Positions 41,492-50,505 of a DNA stretch of 64,000 nucleotides are shown here, piece after piece; position 1 is the stretch's first letter; every line of letters starts with the position of its first letter. The stretch covers positions 1,054,001-1,118,000 of the forward strand of contig NZ_CP011921.2 in NCBI RefSeq assembly GCF_001042525.2, read 5' to 3'. Origin of the DNA: Francisella orientalis FNO12. GTDB lineage: Bacteria; Pseudomonadota; Gammaproteobacteria; Francisellales; Francisellaceae. Under the pieces are notes generated by a model. That model had not been told where the DNA came from, did no database searches, and saw nothing but the letters and a program-made list of their open reading frames with translations. A program made the position numbers and the translations under genes.

Positions 41492-44215
41492 CTAATTCAA
41501 ACATTCTAATAATAATTCTGTAAAAGATATATACTCCAACTGCCCATGATATGACAAACCTATTTGGCAGTTACGGTTAAAGCTAACTCCAATTTCACAA
41601 CCCTTAACTTGTGACTTAAGAGACTCTAAACTTGAAGCATTTAACTCCGGGGTTGTAAATCCTTTATCTCCTGCAAATCCACAACAGTAGATTTGCTCAG
41701 GAACAATTACAGAAGTACTACATCTTTTCAAAACTTCTAAATATTTATTATCCATATTCTGCTTACGAGTAGAACAATCAATATGCAAAGCTATTTTATT
41801 AAACTTTCGAGTTAATTTAAGATTATCTAGCTTATATATAATCAGATTATTAATATTTACAATATTTAAATTTCGACCTTCAGCAAAATTAGCACAAGAG
41901 CTATTATCAGTCACAATATAATCATATTGAGCATAATCTACACTCTGTCTTAATAACTCTTCAGAAGTATGTTGTTGGATATTATTCGCTTGTGAATTAT
42001 ACATTTGACCACAACACTGACTCTTAACCTTCTGAGGATAATTGACTTCAAAACCTAGCTTTTCTAGTATCAATTGACTTGGATATTTCAAATATCTTTT
42101 ATTACTAGCAAAAATCCTATTGGGACAAGCTGGCACTAACAGTACTTTCGGTTTTAACTTGTCTTTAAGAGAGTTTATGAAACTTGCTGATTGGACTTTT
42201 GGCATAGTTTCTAAATATACGGGAATAGATTTAAAGTTATTATGTAATAACTTAGTCATATTCTGAAGATTTTTCTTTCCAATTAGATTGCCAGCTAAAT
42301 TTCCCAACATAACTTTTTGTTTAGCTTTATTTATTTCTTTGTCATGGTTAACTAGCTTATTTTGTAATTTTTTCTGACCAAGAATAAAATCACCTGTATC
42401 AATATCGACCGGACAACGTGTTTTGCACAAGCTTGTGGTAGCACATGTTTGTATACCATAGTAGTCATAGTCTTTGAGCCACTGCTGTTTTTGGTTACCA
42501 TCGAGAGTTTGAATCTTACGTATAACTGTATTTCTTTGTCTTGGAGTTAAACTTAAGTTTCTTGATGGACAAACGGGCTCACAAAAACCACACTCCATAC
42601 ACTTATCGATTTTTTCATCAACACTATTTAACTCTTTAAGATTCTTAATATGTAAGCTCTTGTCCTTGGTAAGTTTAACATCTGGATTAAGAATATTTTT
42701 GGGGTCAAAAAGCTTTTTGATACACCACATAATATTTAAACATTTATCACCCCATTCCACTATAGCAAATGGTGAGATATTTCGACCGCTGCCATGCTCT
42801 GCCTTTAATGACCCATTATATTTTTCTGCCACTAATGAAGTAATATCTTGCATAAATTGATCATATTCAATCAACTGCCTTTCATCATTAAAATCTGGAG
42901 TAAGCACAAAATGTATATTGCCAGCTAAAACATGTCCAAAAATTGCCGCATTAGTATAATTATATTTAATAAATAATTGTTTAACATCTGTTATTAAACT
43001 AGGCAGGTTCGCTATGTTTACAGCTATATCCTCAATCAATACACTACTACCATTTGGTCTTTGTCCAGCAATTGTAGGTAGAACGCCCTTTCGTGCTTTC
43101 CATATAGTTTGAATCTCTCGTTCGTCTTGCCTAAAACCTACTTGATGAACTATATTTGTCTGCTCAATACTTTGATTTATTATCTCAAGCTTACTATCTA
43201 ATTTATCTTGATCATCTTCAGATACTTCAACTATAATTGCAGCAATATCAGCATTCTCAAGATTTATCAAAAAGGGCTGTAACTCTGCTACATATGCTAC
43301 TGACTTTAATGATAAATTATCAAGTAACTCAACAGATGATGGTGCATAAGGTTCTAACTGTGTAGTAAGTTTTACTAGTTCATCAAGACTTCCATATATC
43401 AAGTTCAAGGCTTTAAATCTATGATCAGCAACTGTATTTAATATCACATTACTCACAAAACCTAAGGTACCTTCTGAACCAATAATCAACCTTTCTATTA
43501 TTTTTATGGGATCATCAAAATCTAAAAAGGCATTCAGGCTATAGCCACTAGTATTTTTTATTGAAAATTTCTTTTTAAGAAAATCAACAAGCTCCACATC
43601 ATTTTTGATTTGATTATGAATTGATAATATTGAATTTATAATATCTTGATTATTATCTTTAAAGTTTTTGATACTACTAAAGTCAGATGTATCTAATATC
43701 TGACCATTTGCAAATACGATTCTCATTGAATCTAAAACTGCATAAGAGTTTTTGGCTATACAACAACACATTCCACTAGCATTATTTGCGATAATACCAC
43801 CTATCTTAGCACTATTAATTGAACCAGGATCAGGACCAATTTTGCGATTATAGATTTTAAGATATTTATTAGCATTCTCTCCTATTATGCTAGGCTCAAG
43901 CTTAATCTTTTGACCATCATCAATAATTTGATAATCTAACCATGCATCAGATGCTAAAACTACAAGCACTTCATCAGTAACTGCTTGACCAGAGAGACTA
44001 GTTCCAGCAGCTCTAAACGTTAGCTTAATATTATGATGATTAGCTAATTTAATGATCTGTATTACTTCTTGCTCTTTTTTTACAATAAGCACTAATTTAG
44101 GTACCATTCTGTATAAACTAGCATCTGTAGAGTATGCATAACGAAGCAGCTCGTTCTCAACAATTTGTTTACTTTTTAAAAAGCCTCTTAGCTGAGATTT
44201 AAATTCATTTAACAT
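41492..44215 (-). CDS. FAD/Fe-S oxidoreductase, D-lactate dehydrogenase (Dld-II) type
   Basis: A 907-residue fusion. The N-terminal half is a VAO-type FAD domain: FRAAGTSLSGQAV (68-80), KIGPDPGSINSAKIGG, GSEGTLGFV, then HGSGRNISPFAIVEWG and FDPKNILNPDV. The C-terminal half is GlpC-like: a 4Fe-4S motif with Cys539, Cys542, Cys545 and Cys549, a second cluster in CATTSLCKTRCPVDI, and two CCG elements (QCCGQMYN, YCCGFAGDKGF). This architecture is that of the Dld-II D-lactate:quinone dehydrogenases and of YdiJ-like 2-hydroxyacid dehydrogenases; D-lactate is the likeliest substrate. Intact. Confidence 0.85.
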   Translation of the reverse strand: MLNEFKSQLRGFLKSKQIVENELLRYAYSTDASLYRMVPKLVLIVKKEQEVIQIIKLANHHNIKLTFRAAGTSLSGQAVTDEVLVVLASDAWLDYQIIDDGQKIKLEPSIIGENANKYLKIYNRKIGPDPGSINSAKIGGIIANNASGMCCCIAKNSYAVLDSMRIVFANGQILDTSDFSSIKNFKDNNQDIINSILSIHNQIKNDVELVDFLKKKFSIKNTSGYSLNAFLDFDDPIKIIERLIIGSEGTLGFVSNVILNTVADHRFKALNLIYGSLDELVKLTTQLEPYAPSSVELLDNLSLKSVAYVAELQPFLINLENADIAAIIVEVSEDDQDKLDSKLEIINQSIEQTNIVHQVGFRQDEREIQTIWKARKGVLPTIAGQRPNGSSVLIEDIAVNIANLPSLITDVKQLFIKYNYTNAAIFGHVLAGNIHFVLTPDFNDERQLIEYDQFMQDITSLVAEKYNGSLKAEHGSGRNISPFAIVEWGDKCLNIMWCIKKLFDPKNILNPDVKLTKDKSLHIKNLKELNSVDEKIDKCMECGFCEPVCPSRNLSLTPRQRNTVIRKIQTLDGNQKQQWLKDYDYYGIQTCATTSLCKTRCPVDIDTGDFILGQKKLQNKLVNHDKEINKAKQKVMLGNLAGNLIGKKNLQNMTKLLHNNFKSIPVYLETMPKVQSASFINSLKDKLKPKVLLVPACPNRIFASNKRYLKYPSQLILEKLGFEVNYPQKVKSQCCGQMYNSQANNIQQHTSEELLRQSVDYAQYDYIVTDNSSCANFAEGRNLNIVNINNLIIYKLDNLKLTRKFNKIALHIDCSTRKQNMDNKYLEVLKRCSTSVIVPEQIYCCGFAGDKGFTTPELNASSLESLKSQVKGCEIGVSFNRNCQIGLSYHGQLEYISFTELLLECLN

Positions 44216-44367
44216 TAGAAAGAATCTGTAGATATATACTTGATGAAAGTATACCTAAGATTATACTAAAGATTAATTATTTTTCAGTGAATGAAATATA
44301 TTTAGCCAAATTACGAATAGCATTTTTATTTTTGAAATTTGACTTATGTAACTATATTCTGATTTTT

Positions 44368-44693
44368 TTATTCGAACCTTGCTGAACTGCGTAAATTATA
44401 GACCCAAGTATTTATAATAATGTGCTTTCTAATATCCCAAAAATCAGATTCTTCACTATTTATTATAAACATAAAGGACTCATTATCTGATTCATTTGGT
44501 AATATAATTGCTTCAATTATTTGCTTATTTAGTTGAGATTCAAAAATATTGATAATGAAATTAAAAATACTCCTAAATAAAAAATAAGGTTTTGATTATG
44601 ATAACTACCGATCACGAAACTTGTGAGAAATATCAAACAAGAATAAACGATAACTCTATACTTTCGCGACTTTTTGATTTCTAATCGCTGCAT
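44368..44693 (-). pseudogene. Small membrane protein behind era, frameshifted
   Basis: ATG 44693 lies 11 nt after the era stop. The frame gives a basic start, two membrane helices (YRVIVYSCLIFLTSFVIGSY, LIFYLGVFLISLSIFL) and TAA after 54 codons. One base missing in TTTTTG(G)AATC shifts to a frame that continues ESQLNKQIIEAIIL ... SDFWDIRKHIIINTWVYNLR to TAA at 44368. The helical hairpin plus short soluble tail resembles YgfX/CptA proteins, partners of SdhE, but similarity is only architectural. It accounts for most of the 489-nt gap between era and the dehydrogenase; the remaining 150 nt hold nothing I can support. Confidence 0.5.
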
Positions 44694-44704
44694 ATAACAA
44701 ACAT

Positions 44705-45598
44705 TTAGATTAGATCATATCCAAGTGACTTCAGAGCTCTTTCATCATCTGACCAGCCACTTTTTACTTTAACATGTGTTTTAAGATTGACTTTCATACC
44801 AACTAATCTTTCAATATCTATACGAGAGTCAGTACCTATTTTTTTAAGTTTGGCTCCTTTTGCTCCAATAACTATACCTTTCTGACTATCTCTTTCGACA
44901 AGAATACTAGCATAAATATCGACTATATTTTTTTCTTGATCAACCTTATAGCTATCTATTTCTACAGTTATTTGATATGGTACTTCATTACCTATAGTTC
45001 GCATAATTTTTTCACGAATTATTTCAGCAATCATAAACTTAATGCTTCTATCGGTGATTTGATCATCTTCATAGAAAAAATATTCTGATTCAGGCAAAAG
45101 TTTTTCTACTCTTGACTCTAGCTCATTGACATTATGTCCTTGCTTGGCAGATACATATATCACATCATAAAAGCTTAATTTCTCCTTAATTGACTCAATA
45201 AACATTGACGCTTCTAATGACTTTTTCTTATCAACTTTATTAACTACTAAAAATATTGGAACTTGCGAGTATTTTAATTTCTCTACTATATTATCCTCTA
45301 ACTCAGTCCATTTACCTAACTCAACTACAAATAAAATCACATCAACTTCCTTTACCATAGCTGTTGCGGCTTTATTCATAAACTTATTAATCGCTTTAGG
45401 CTCATCTATATGAATACCTGGAGTATCAACATAGATAAACTGAGTGTCTCCAAGTGTTTTAATCCCAGTTATTTGATGTCTTGTTGTCTGAGGTTTACGT
45501 GAAGTAATACTAACTTTATATTTTAGTATGTTATTCAGTAACGTTGATTTACCAACATTTGGCCTACCAATAATTGAAATATAACCACATTTTTTCAT
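44705..45598 (-). CDS. era: GTPase Era
   Basis: A 297-residue essential GTPase for 16S rRNA maturation and 30S assembly. G1 GRPNVGKS (11-18), G3 DTPG, G4 NKVD and the switch region SRKPQTTRHQITG are present, followed by the KH RNA-binding domain (GIVIGAKGAKLKKIG). The frame is open to 45625, but the start at ATG 45598 (MKKCGYISI) gives the normal length (E. coli 301). Confidence 0.96.
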   Translation of the reverse strand: MKKCGYISIIGRPNVGKSTLLNNILKYKVSITSRKPQTTRHQITGIKTLGDTQFIYVDTPGIHIDEPKAINKFMNKAATAMVKEVDVILFVVELGKWTELEDNIVEKLKYSQVPIFLVVNKVDKKKSLEASMFIESIKEKLSFYDVIYVSAKQGHNVNELESRVEKLLPESEYFFYEDDQITDRSIKFMIAEIIREKIMRTIGNEVPYQITVEIDSYKVDQEKNIVDIYASILVERDSQKGIVIGAKGAKLKKIGTDSRIDIERLVGMKVNLKTHVKVKSGWSDDERALKSLGYDLI

Positions 45599-45718
45599 AA
45601 AAGCTTCACAATAGAAATAATACATTGATTTTAGCAGGTATAAGCTTTAGAGTCGAAAATATTTAGTAAAGTTTTGAATATATAAGATTACAATTTAAGA
45701 AAATTTATAGACTAAAAA

Positions 45719-46909
45719 TCATTTAGAAACATGTCGATTAACAAACTTAGAAAGTCTACTCATAGCCTCTTCTAACTCTGGCATTTCATTTGCGCAGCTT
45801 ATTCTAGCAAATCCAGACAAACCAAATGCTGTTCCTGACATCATTGCAACATACTCTTCTTCAAGCAATGCATTACATAACTCCATATCACTGCTAAAGC
45901 TCGTGTGCTTGATTAAATCACGAATATCTGGAAAAAGATAAAAAGTACTATCAGCGCTTTTCACATTAACATACGGCATCTCTTTCAAACACTTTGCAAC
46001 AAACTGTTCTTTTTGCTTGTATGAGTCAACAAAGTATTGCAAATCTTTAGCCGGCATCTCCATAGCGGTAATAGCTGCATATTGAGATATAGAGCAAGCA
46101 CATGTAGCAGATTGTGATTGGAATTTTTTCATTGCATCATTTAGTAGTTTCGGAGCAATAGTAAAACCAACTCTCCATCCTGTCATAGCAAAGTTTTTTG
46201 AAACTCCACTAGCGATTACATATCTATCTGCTAGATCAGGAGCTACTTCTGTTATTAGAGTAATTTTATTATTGAAATAAAGCTGATCGTATATATCATC
46301 ACCAATTATCCAAATATTAGGATATTTTCTGAGTAAATTAGCCAAATCTTCAATACATTTTCTTGAATAAATTAATCCCGTTGGGTTATTTGGCGAGTTA
46401 ATAATAACAGCCTTTGTTTTTTCTGTAATATGCTTTTCTAGGTCTGTAACATCTATCTCAAAACTATTCTCAAACTTAGTTTTAACTGCAATCGGCTTTG
46501 CTCTTGTAAGAGCAATCATATCCGGATATGATACCCAGTAAGGTGCAAAGAAAATGGCTTCATCTCCCTCTTCTAAAATACAGTTAAATATATTGTGTAA
46601 ACTATGCTTAGCTCCTGATGTTATACAGATTTGATCAGCAGCAAAATCAACACAATACTCTCTTTTATATCTAGCTGAAACTGCTTCTCGCAGCTCCTTA
46701 AGACCATCAACATTGGTATATTTTGTAATATTATTATTGATAGCTTCTATACCAGCTTGTTTTATGATATCGGGAGTACTGAAGCCTGGCTCTCCGATAG
46801 CGAGTGAAATAACATCGTGCCCCTGATCTTTTATTTGTTTTGCTAATGCTGCCATTGCATTAGTTGGTGAAGTCGAAACATTCTGAATCTTTGTGTTTAG
46901 TGATGCCAT
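45719..46909 (-). CDS. Class I aminotransferase (aspartate aminotransferase, Ib-type)
   Basis: A 396-residue PLP enzyme. Substrate and cofactor elements: LAIGEPGFSTPD, YTNVDGLKELREA, NSPNNPTG (171-178), GDDIYDQLY, PLP lysine Lys238 in SGVSKNFAMTGWRVG, and the C-terminal SGFARISCA arginine. The pattern fits subgroup Ib aspartate (or aspartate/prephenate) aminotransferases. Expected role: aspartate-glutamate interconversion, a link between TCA cycle and amino acids. It is followed after 9 nt (upstream side) by the amidotransferase gene. Confidence 0.9.
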   Translation of the reverse strand: MASLNTKIQNVSTSPTNAMAALAKQIKDQGHDVISLAIGEPGFSTPDIIKQAGIEAINNNITKYTNVDGLKELREAVSARYKREYCVDFAADQICITSGAKHSLHNIFNCILEEGDEAIFFAPYWVSYPDMIALTRAKPIAVKTKFENSFEIDVTDLEKHITEKTKAVIINSPNNPTGLIYSRKCIEDLANLLRKYPNIWIIGDDIYDQLYFNNKITLITEVAPDLADRYVIASGVSKNFAMTGWRVGFTIAPKLLNDAMKKFQSQSATCACSISQYAAITAMEMPAKDLQYFVDSYKQKEQFVAKCLKEMPYVNVKSADSTFYLFPDIRDLIKHTSFSSDMELCNALLEEEYVAMMSGTAFGLSGFARISCANEMPELEEAMSRLSKFVNRHVSK

Positions 46910-46918
46910 TTTAGTTCC

Positions 46919-47725
46919 TTATAACTTTTCTACTTTAAACTCATTATGTTTAATCTCAATGCAAGAGTAATTGTCTATATATGTGTACAAGTCAGAATCA
47001 ACTAGGGGCTCTGATAGTACCAGATATCCATTTTTGAGTTTTTGCTTTTTTGACAGCTTTAGAGTTTCTATAATATCTTTATAACTTATGTAGTATAACG
47101 ATGGTTCGTTACCAATGGTAGACATTTTTAGCGAATATGATATATGCCCATTTGAATATGCGATACTTGCTTTGACCTTTTCTTTTAGACCATTTCGAGC
47201 TTGGATATTAGTTATTTGCTCAATAGATTTAGCTATAGCTGAAGTTGGATTATCATCCATACCATTTGACAAAGCCAATAGAAAAATAGCTTCTGAATCA
47301 GTAGATCCAAATCTTGCTTTAAAATACAGTGGTTTAATATGTTGCTCAATCTCTTGACGAATATCATCAAAATCACCTATAGCGCCATTATGCATAAAAA
47401 GATGATTATCAAATACAAATGGATGAGAATTTACTCGAGATGTTGGAGCTATAGTACTTGCCCGAATATGTGCCATAAAGTTTCTACTTTTGATATGTTT
47501 AGCTATAGATATCAAATTTTGATTATTCCAAGCTGGTAATGAATCCTTAAAAACTCCTGGTTCTTTATGTAAACTTGTATACCAGCCAATACCAAAACCA
47601 TCTCCATTAACAGAAACAGCACCTTGAGATGAATGTATACTTTGGTGTATGAGCGAATTCTCAGGATCTACTAACAAATCACTCATTTTAATTTTATCAC
47701 CATGGTACATTAACCATCTACACAT
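46919..47725 (-). CDS. Class II glutamine amidotransferase (YafJ-like)
   Basis: A 268-residue Ntn-type glutaminase domain with no fused synthetase. Cys2 is the N-terminal nucleophile after Met removal (MCRWLMY); NGDGFGIGWY, AHIRAST and HNGAIGDF are the conserved glutamine-pocket motifs, and STDSEAIF comes later. Such stand-alone proteins include E. coli YafJ and EgtC; the acceptor of the ammonia is unknown. It lies 4 nt after tsaB and 9 nt before the aminotransferase gene, so the three plus nagA form one cluster. Confidence 0.88.
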   Translation of the reverse strand: MCRWLMYHGDKIKMSDLLVDPENSLIHQSIHSSQGAVSVNGDGFGIGWYTSLHKEPGVFKDSLPAWNNQNLISIAKHIKSRNFMAHIRASTIAPTSRVNSHPFVFDNHLFMHNGAIGDFDDIRQEIEQHIKPLYFKARFGSTDSEAIFLLALSNGMDDNPTSAIAKSIEQITNIQARNGLKEKVKASIAYSNGHISYSLKMSTIGNEPSLYYISYKDIIETLKLSKKQKLKNGYLVLSEPLVDSDLYTYIDNYSCIEIKHNEFKVEKL

Positions 47726-47729
47726 AAAA

Positions 47730-48368
47730 TCACTCTCCTTTAGCTTTCCAGTGACTAGTCCCCCTCAAGTAAACTGGAAAAGTTTCTTGAGTTAAACTTT
47801 GACTTGATTTTTGCTTTTGGTACTTGTCAACGACATAATCTATAACATCACCTACATCAATCTTAAAATCCTCATTGATTATTTCTAGCTCAGTAATAGA
47901 TTCCCCAACCAATTCATAACCTAAATATAGCTCTTTCGAATATTCCTCAAGTTTATAAACATTCTCAGAAATTATTTGATTTATTTGCAAATTATAAAGT
48001 CCCAAATAAAAATCACCCATTTTAGCATCGAGAATCACAGCTACTTTTTCTGATGTTGTTGGTATACTTTTGGCTAGCGCAAACATGCTCGAGAATCCTA
48101 CCACAGGAATATCTAAACCGACTGCAAAACCTTGAGAGACTGCTGCTGCAAGTCTTACTCCGACGAAACTACCCGGTCCAACACCATAAGCTATAAAATC
48201 TAGCAACTTGATATCAGTACAAGAACTATCAAAGACACCTTTAATCATTTCTAGTACATATTTATTGTGTTGACGAGGAATTTCTCTAGTATCGTTATAT
48301 ATTTGACCATTTACGGATAACACCACAGAACAGTATTTACTCGAAGTATCTATTATTAAAAAATTCAT
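47730..48368 (-). CDS. tsaB: tRNA threonylcarbamoyladenosine factor TsaB
   Basis: A 212-residue ASKHA-fold partner of TsaD in the t6A37 modification of ANN-decoding tRNAs. The N-terminus LIIDTSSKYCSVVL and GVGPGSFVGVRLA (62-74) are diagnostic. As expected for TsaB, the metal-binding HxxxH of TsaD is absent. It follows nagA by 3 nt. Confidence 0.92.
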   Translation of the reverse strand: MNFLIIDTSSKYCSVVLSVNGQIYNDTREIPRQHNKYVLEMIKGVFDSSCTDIKLLDFIAYGVGPGSFVGVRLAAAVSQGFAVGLDIPVVGFSSMFALAKSIPTTSEKVAVILDAKMGDFYLGLYNLQINQIISENVYKLEEYSKELYLGYELVGESITELEIINEDFKIDVGDVIDYVVDKYQKQKSSQSLTQETFPVYLRGTSHWKAKGE

Positions 48369-48371
48369 CTT

Positions 48372-49505
48372 CTAATTAAAAACCAGTTTGATTTGATAAT
48401 ACTTATCTAAAACTACAAAACCAGCATCATAACCAACTTTGATCTCACCTTTCTTAAAACCCAGAGATTTAGCTTGATTTGTACTCGTCATCTTAACTGC
48501 ATCATGTAAGCTACAGTTTGTAAATTTAATAAAATTTTCTAAAGCCTTATTCATTGTTAACACACTTCCTGCTAACACACCATTTTCTAATCTTGCTTGA
48601 CCATCTTTAACAATTACTTTTTGACCACCAAGATCAAATACACCCTCTCCGGCACATTGTGCTGACATTGCATCAGTAATTAGAGCAATATTATCACTAC
48701 CTTTGATTTCATAAGTAAACTTGACCATATCTGGATGAAGATGTATACCATCGACTATTAATTCTGCCAAAACTTTTTTTGACATCAGTAAAGCCGTAGT
48801 AGCCCCAGGGTTACGGTGATCGATGGGACTCATTGCATTGAATAAATGTGTAGCGTGCGAACATCCATGATCTACAGCTTCTAGAGCTTGTGCCATAGTA
48901 CAGCTTGTGTGACCAATCGAACTGACAATATTATGATTATTACAAAAATCTATAACTTGCTTAGCATTTTCTATTTCTGGAGCAATTGTTATTTTCTTGA
49001 CTAAATTATTACAAGCATTATGCCAACTTGCCATCTTAACAACATCTGCATGCTGTAAATAATTTGGATTCTGCGCACCAATTTTACCTGGAGAGATAAA
49101 TGGACCCTCTAAATGAACTCCAACAATTTTTGAGCTTTCTATATGTTGATGCAAATTATAAGATTTAATTGCATTCATTGCTCTTAAAATATGGTCGTTT
49201 AAAGCTGTCATTGTTGTAGCAAGATAACTAGTAACGCCTTGCTTATATAATGATTTTGATATTGTATGTAAAGCATCTACATCAGCATCCATAACATCTG
49301 CTCCCATTGATCCATGTATATGAATATCTATAAATCCAGGAATTACATAATCATCAAAACTAAGTTCTATTACAGGCAAATTATATTCAGATGCTTTTAT
49401 ATCTTCATCTATAGCACTTATAACATTGTTTTTGATTACAATATCCTTATGGTCAAAACCATTCTTAGCATAAATTTTAGCACCTTTTATAATATAACTT
49501 TGCAT
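48372..49505 (-). CDS. nagA: N-acetylglucosamine-6-phosphate deacetylase
   Basis: A 377-residue amidohydrolase that deacetylates GlcNAc-6-P for cell-wall recycling. GGAGAA before ATG 49505 sets the start; the frame is open to 49568 but the extra residues are unlike the family. Metal site HIHG at 62-65 (PGFIDIHIHGSMGAD), HLEGPFIS, GHTSCT, THLFNAMSPIDHRNPG and LITDAMSA are canonical. No nagB is in the window. It diverges from rbgA with 62 nt between starts. Confidence 0.94.
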   Translation of the reverse strand: MQSYIIKGAKIYAKNGFDHKDIVIKNNVISAIDEDIKASEYNLPVIELSFDDYVIPGFIDIHIHGSMGADVMDADVDALHTISKSLYKQGVTSYLATTMTALNDHILRAMNAIKSYNLHQHIESSKIVGVHLEGPFISPGKIGAQNPNYLQHADVVKMASWHNACNNLVKKITIAPEIENAKQVIDFCNNHNIVSSIGHTSCTMAQALEAVDHGCSHATHLFNAMSPIDHRNPGATTALLMSKKVLAELIVDGIHLHPDMVKFTYEIKGSDNIALITDAMSAQCAGEGVFDLGGQKVIVKDGQARLENGVLAGSVLTMNKALENFIKFTNCSLHDAVKMTSTNQAKSLGFKKGEIKVGYDAGFVVLDKYYQIKLVFN

Positions 49506-49567
49506 ATAGTTTCTCCAATGGGTAAAATCACACTCCATATTAACTAAATTTATATTTTTTATCCACA

Positions 49568-50446
49568 ATGTTACATTGGTTTCCTGGGCATATGCATAAA
49601 GCTACCAAAGAGTTTCGCAAAAAAATGCCTTCCACTGATATTGCTATTGAAATAGTTGATGCACGTATTCCTGACTCTAGTAGTAATAATGTTTTAGAAG
49701 ATATTGTTTGCGACAAACCTATAATAAGAATTTTGTCAAAAAGTGATCTAGCTGATCCTCAAATAACTAAACAGTGGCTTGATTTTTACAAAGGAAGTGC
49801 TATCGCAGTTAATACTTTACAAGATAAAAATATAGTAAAAAGAATACTTGTGTTAGCCCAGAAAAAATGTCCATCAAGAGGAACTGTCTTAAAACCTACA
49901 AGAGCTATTATATTTGGATTACCTAATGTTGGAAAGTCAACAATGATAAATAAGCTCGCTGGTCGTAAAGTTGCTAAAACAGGAAATGAACCTGCTGTAA
50001 CTAAACTTCAGCAACGTATTGATATTAGTAAAAATTTCATGATTTTTGATACTCCAGGAATTATGTTCCCTAGTCCTAAAAGTGAAGCTAGTGGTTTTAG
50101 AGTTGCAAGTATAGGCTCTATTCGTGATACAGCTATGGACTACGAAGGCACCGCATACTATCTTATAGACTTTCTCAAACAGAAAAATACAAAAAATTTC
50201 TTATCGCGATATAATTTCATAACCGAGCAAGATTTCTTAGAAAAGCATCATCAAGAAATAATTAAAGATATTTCTGCCACAAAAACCAACTACAATGTAA
50301 AACAAGCAGCTACAAATATTATCCATGATTTTAGAGCTGGCCATTTTGGTAAAATTTCTTTAGAAGACCCTCAAACAATACAACAAGAAAAAGAACAACT
50401 TATTATTAATCAAAATGAGCAAGAAGATAATCTCCAATTGTCTTAA
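49568..50446 (+). CDS. rbgA: Ribosome biogenesis GTPase RbgA/YlqF (circularly permuted)
   Basis: A 292-residue GTPase for 50S assembly. WFPGHMHKA opens the protein. The motif order is permuted, with G4 before G1: SKSD (57-60), GLPNVGKST (117-125), DTPG (161-164). The G4 Asn of NKxD is Ser here, a change that usually lowers guanine specificity modestly. The C-terminal NusB-like ANTAR-type domain (about 190-275) includes DFRAGHFGKISLE. Intact. Confidence 0.92.
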   Translation: MLHWFPGHMHKATKEFRKKMPSTDIAIEIVDARIPDSSSNNVLEDIVCDKPIIRILSKSDLADPQITKQWLDFYKGSAIAVNTLQDKNIVKRILVLAQKKCPSRGTVLKPTRAIIFGLPNVGKSTMINKLAGRKVAKTGNEPAVTKLQQRIDISKNFMIFDTPGIMFPSPKSEASGFRVASIGSIRDTAMDYEGTAYYLIDFLKQKNTKNFLSRYNFITEQDFLEKHHQEIIKDISATKTNYNVKQAATNIIHDFRAGHFGKISLEDPQTIQQEKEQLIINQNEQEDNLQLS

Positions 50447-50505
50447 AATCAATATAAAGCTATCATATAGCATAGAATGGATATATTTACTTAAAATAAT
50501 AATTA

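Noticed and set aside
40838-44215. Overlap-based antisense regulation between adk and the dehydrogenase gene
   Set aside because: The stop codons are only 3 nt apart, so readthrough is likely in both directions, but such tight convergence is common in compact genomes and nothing specific supports regulation.
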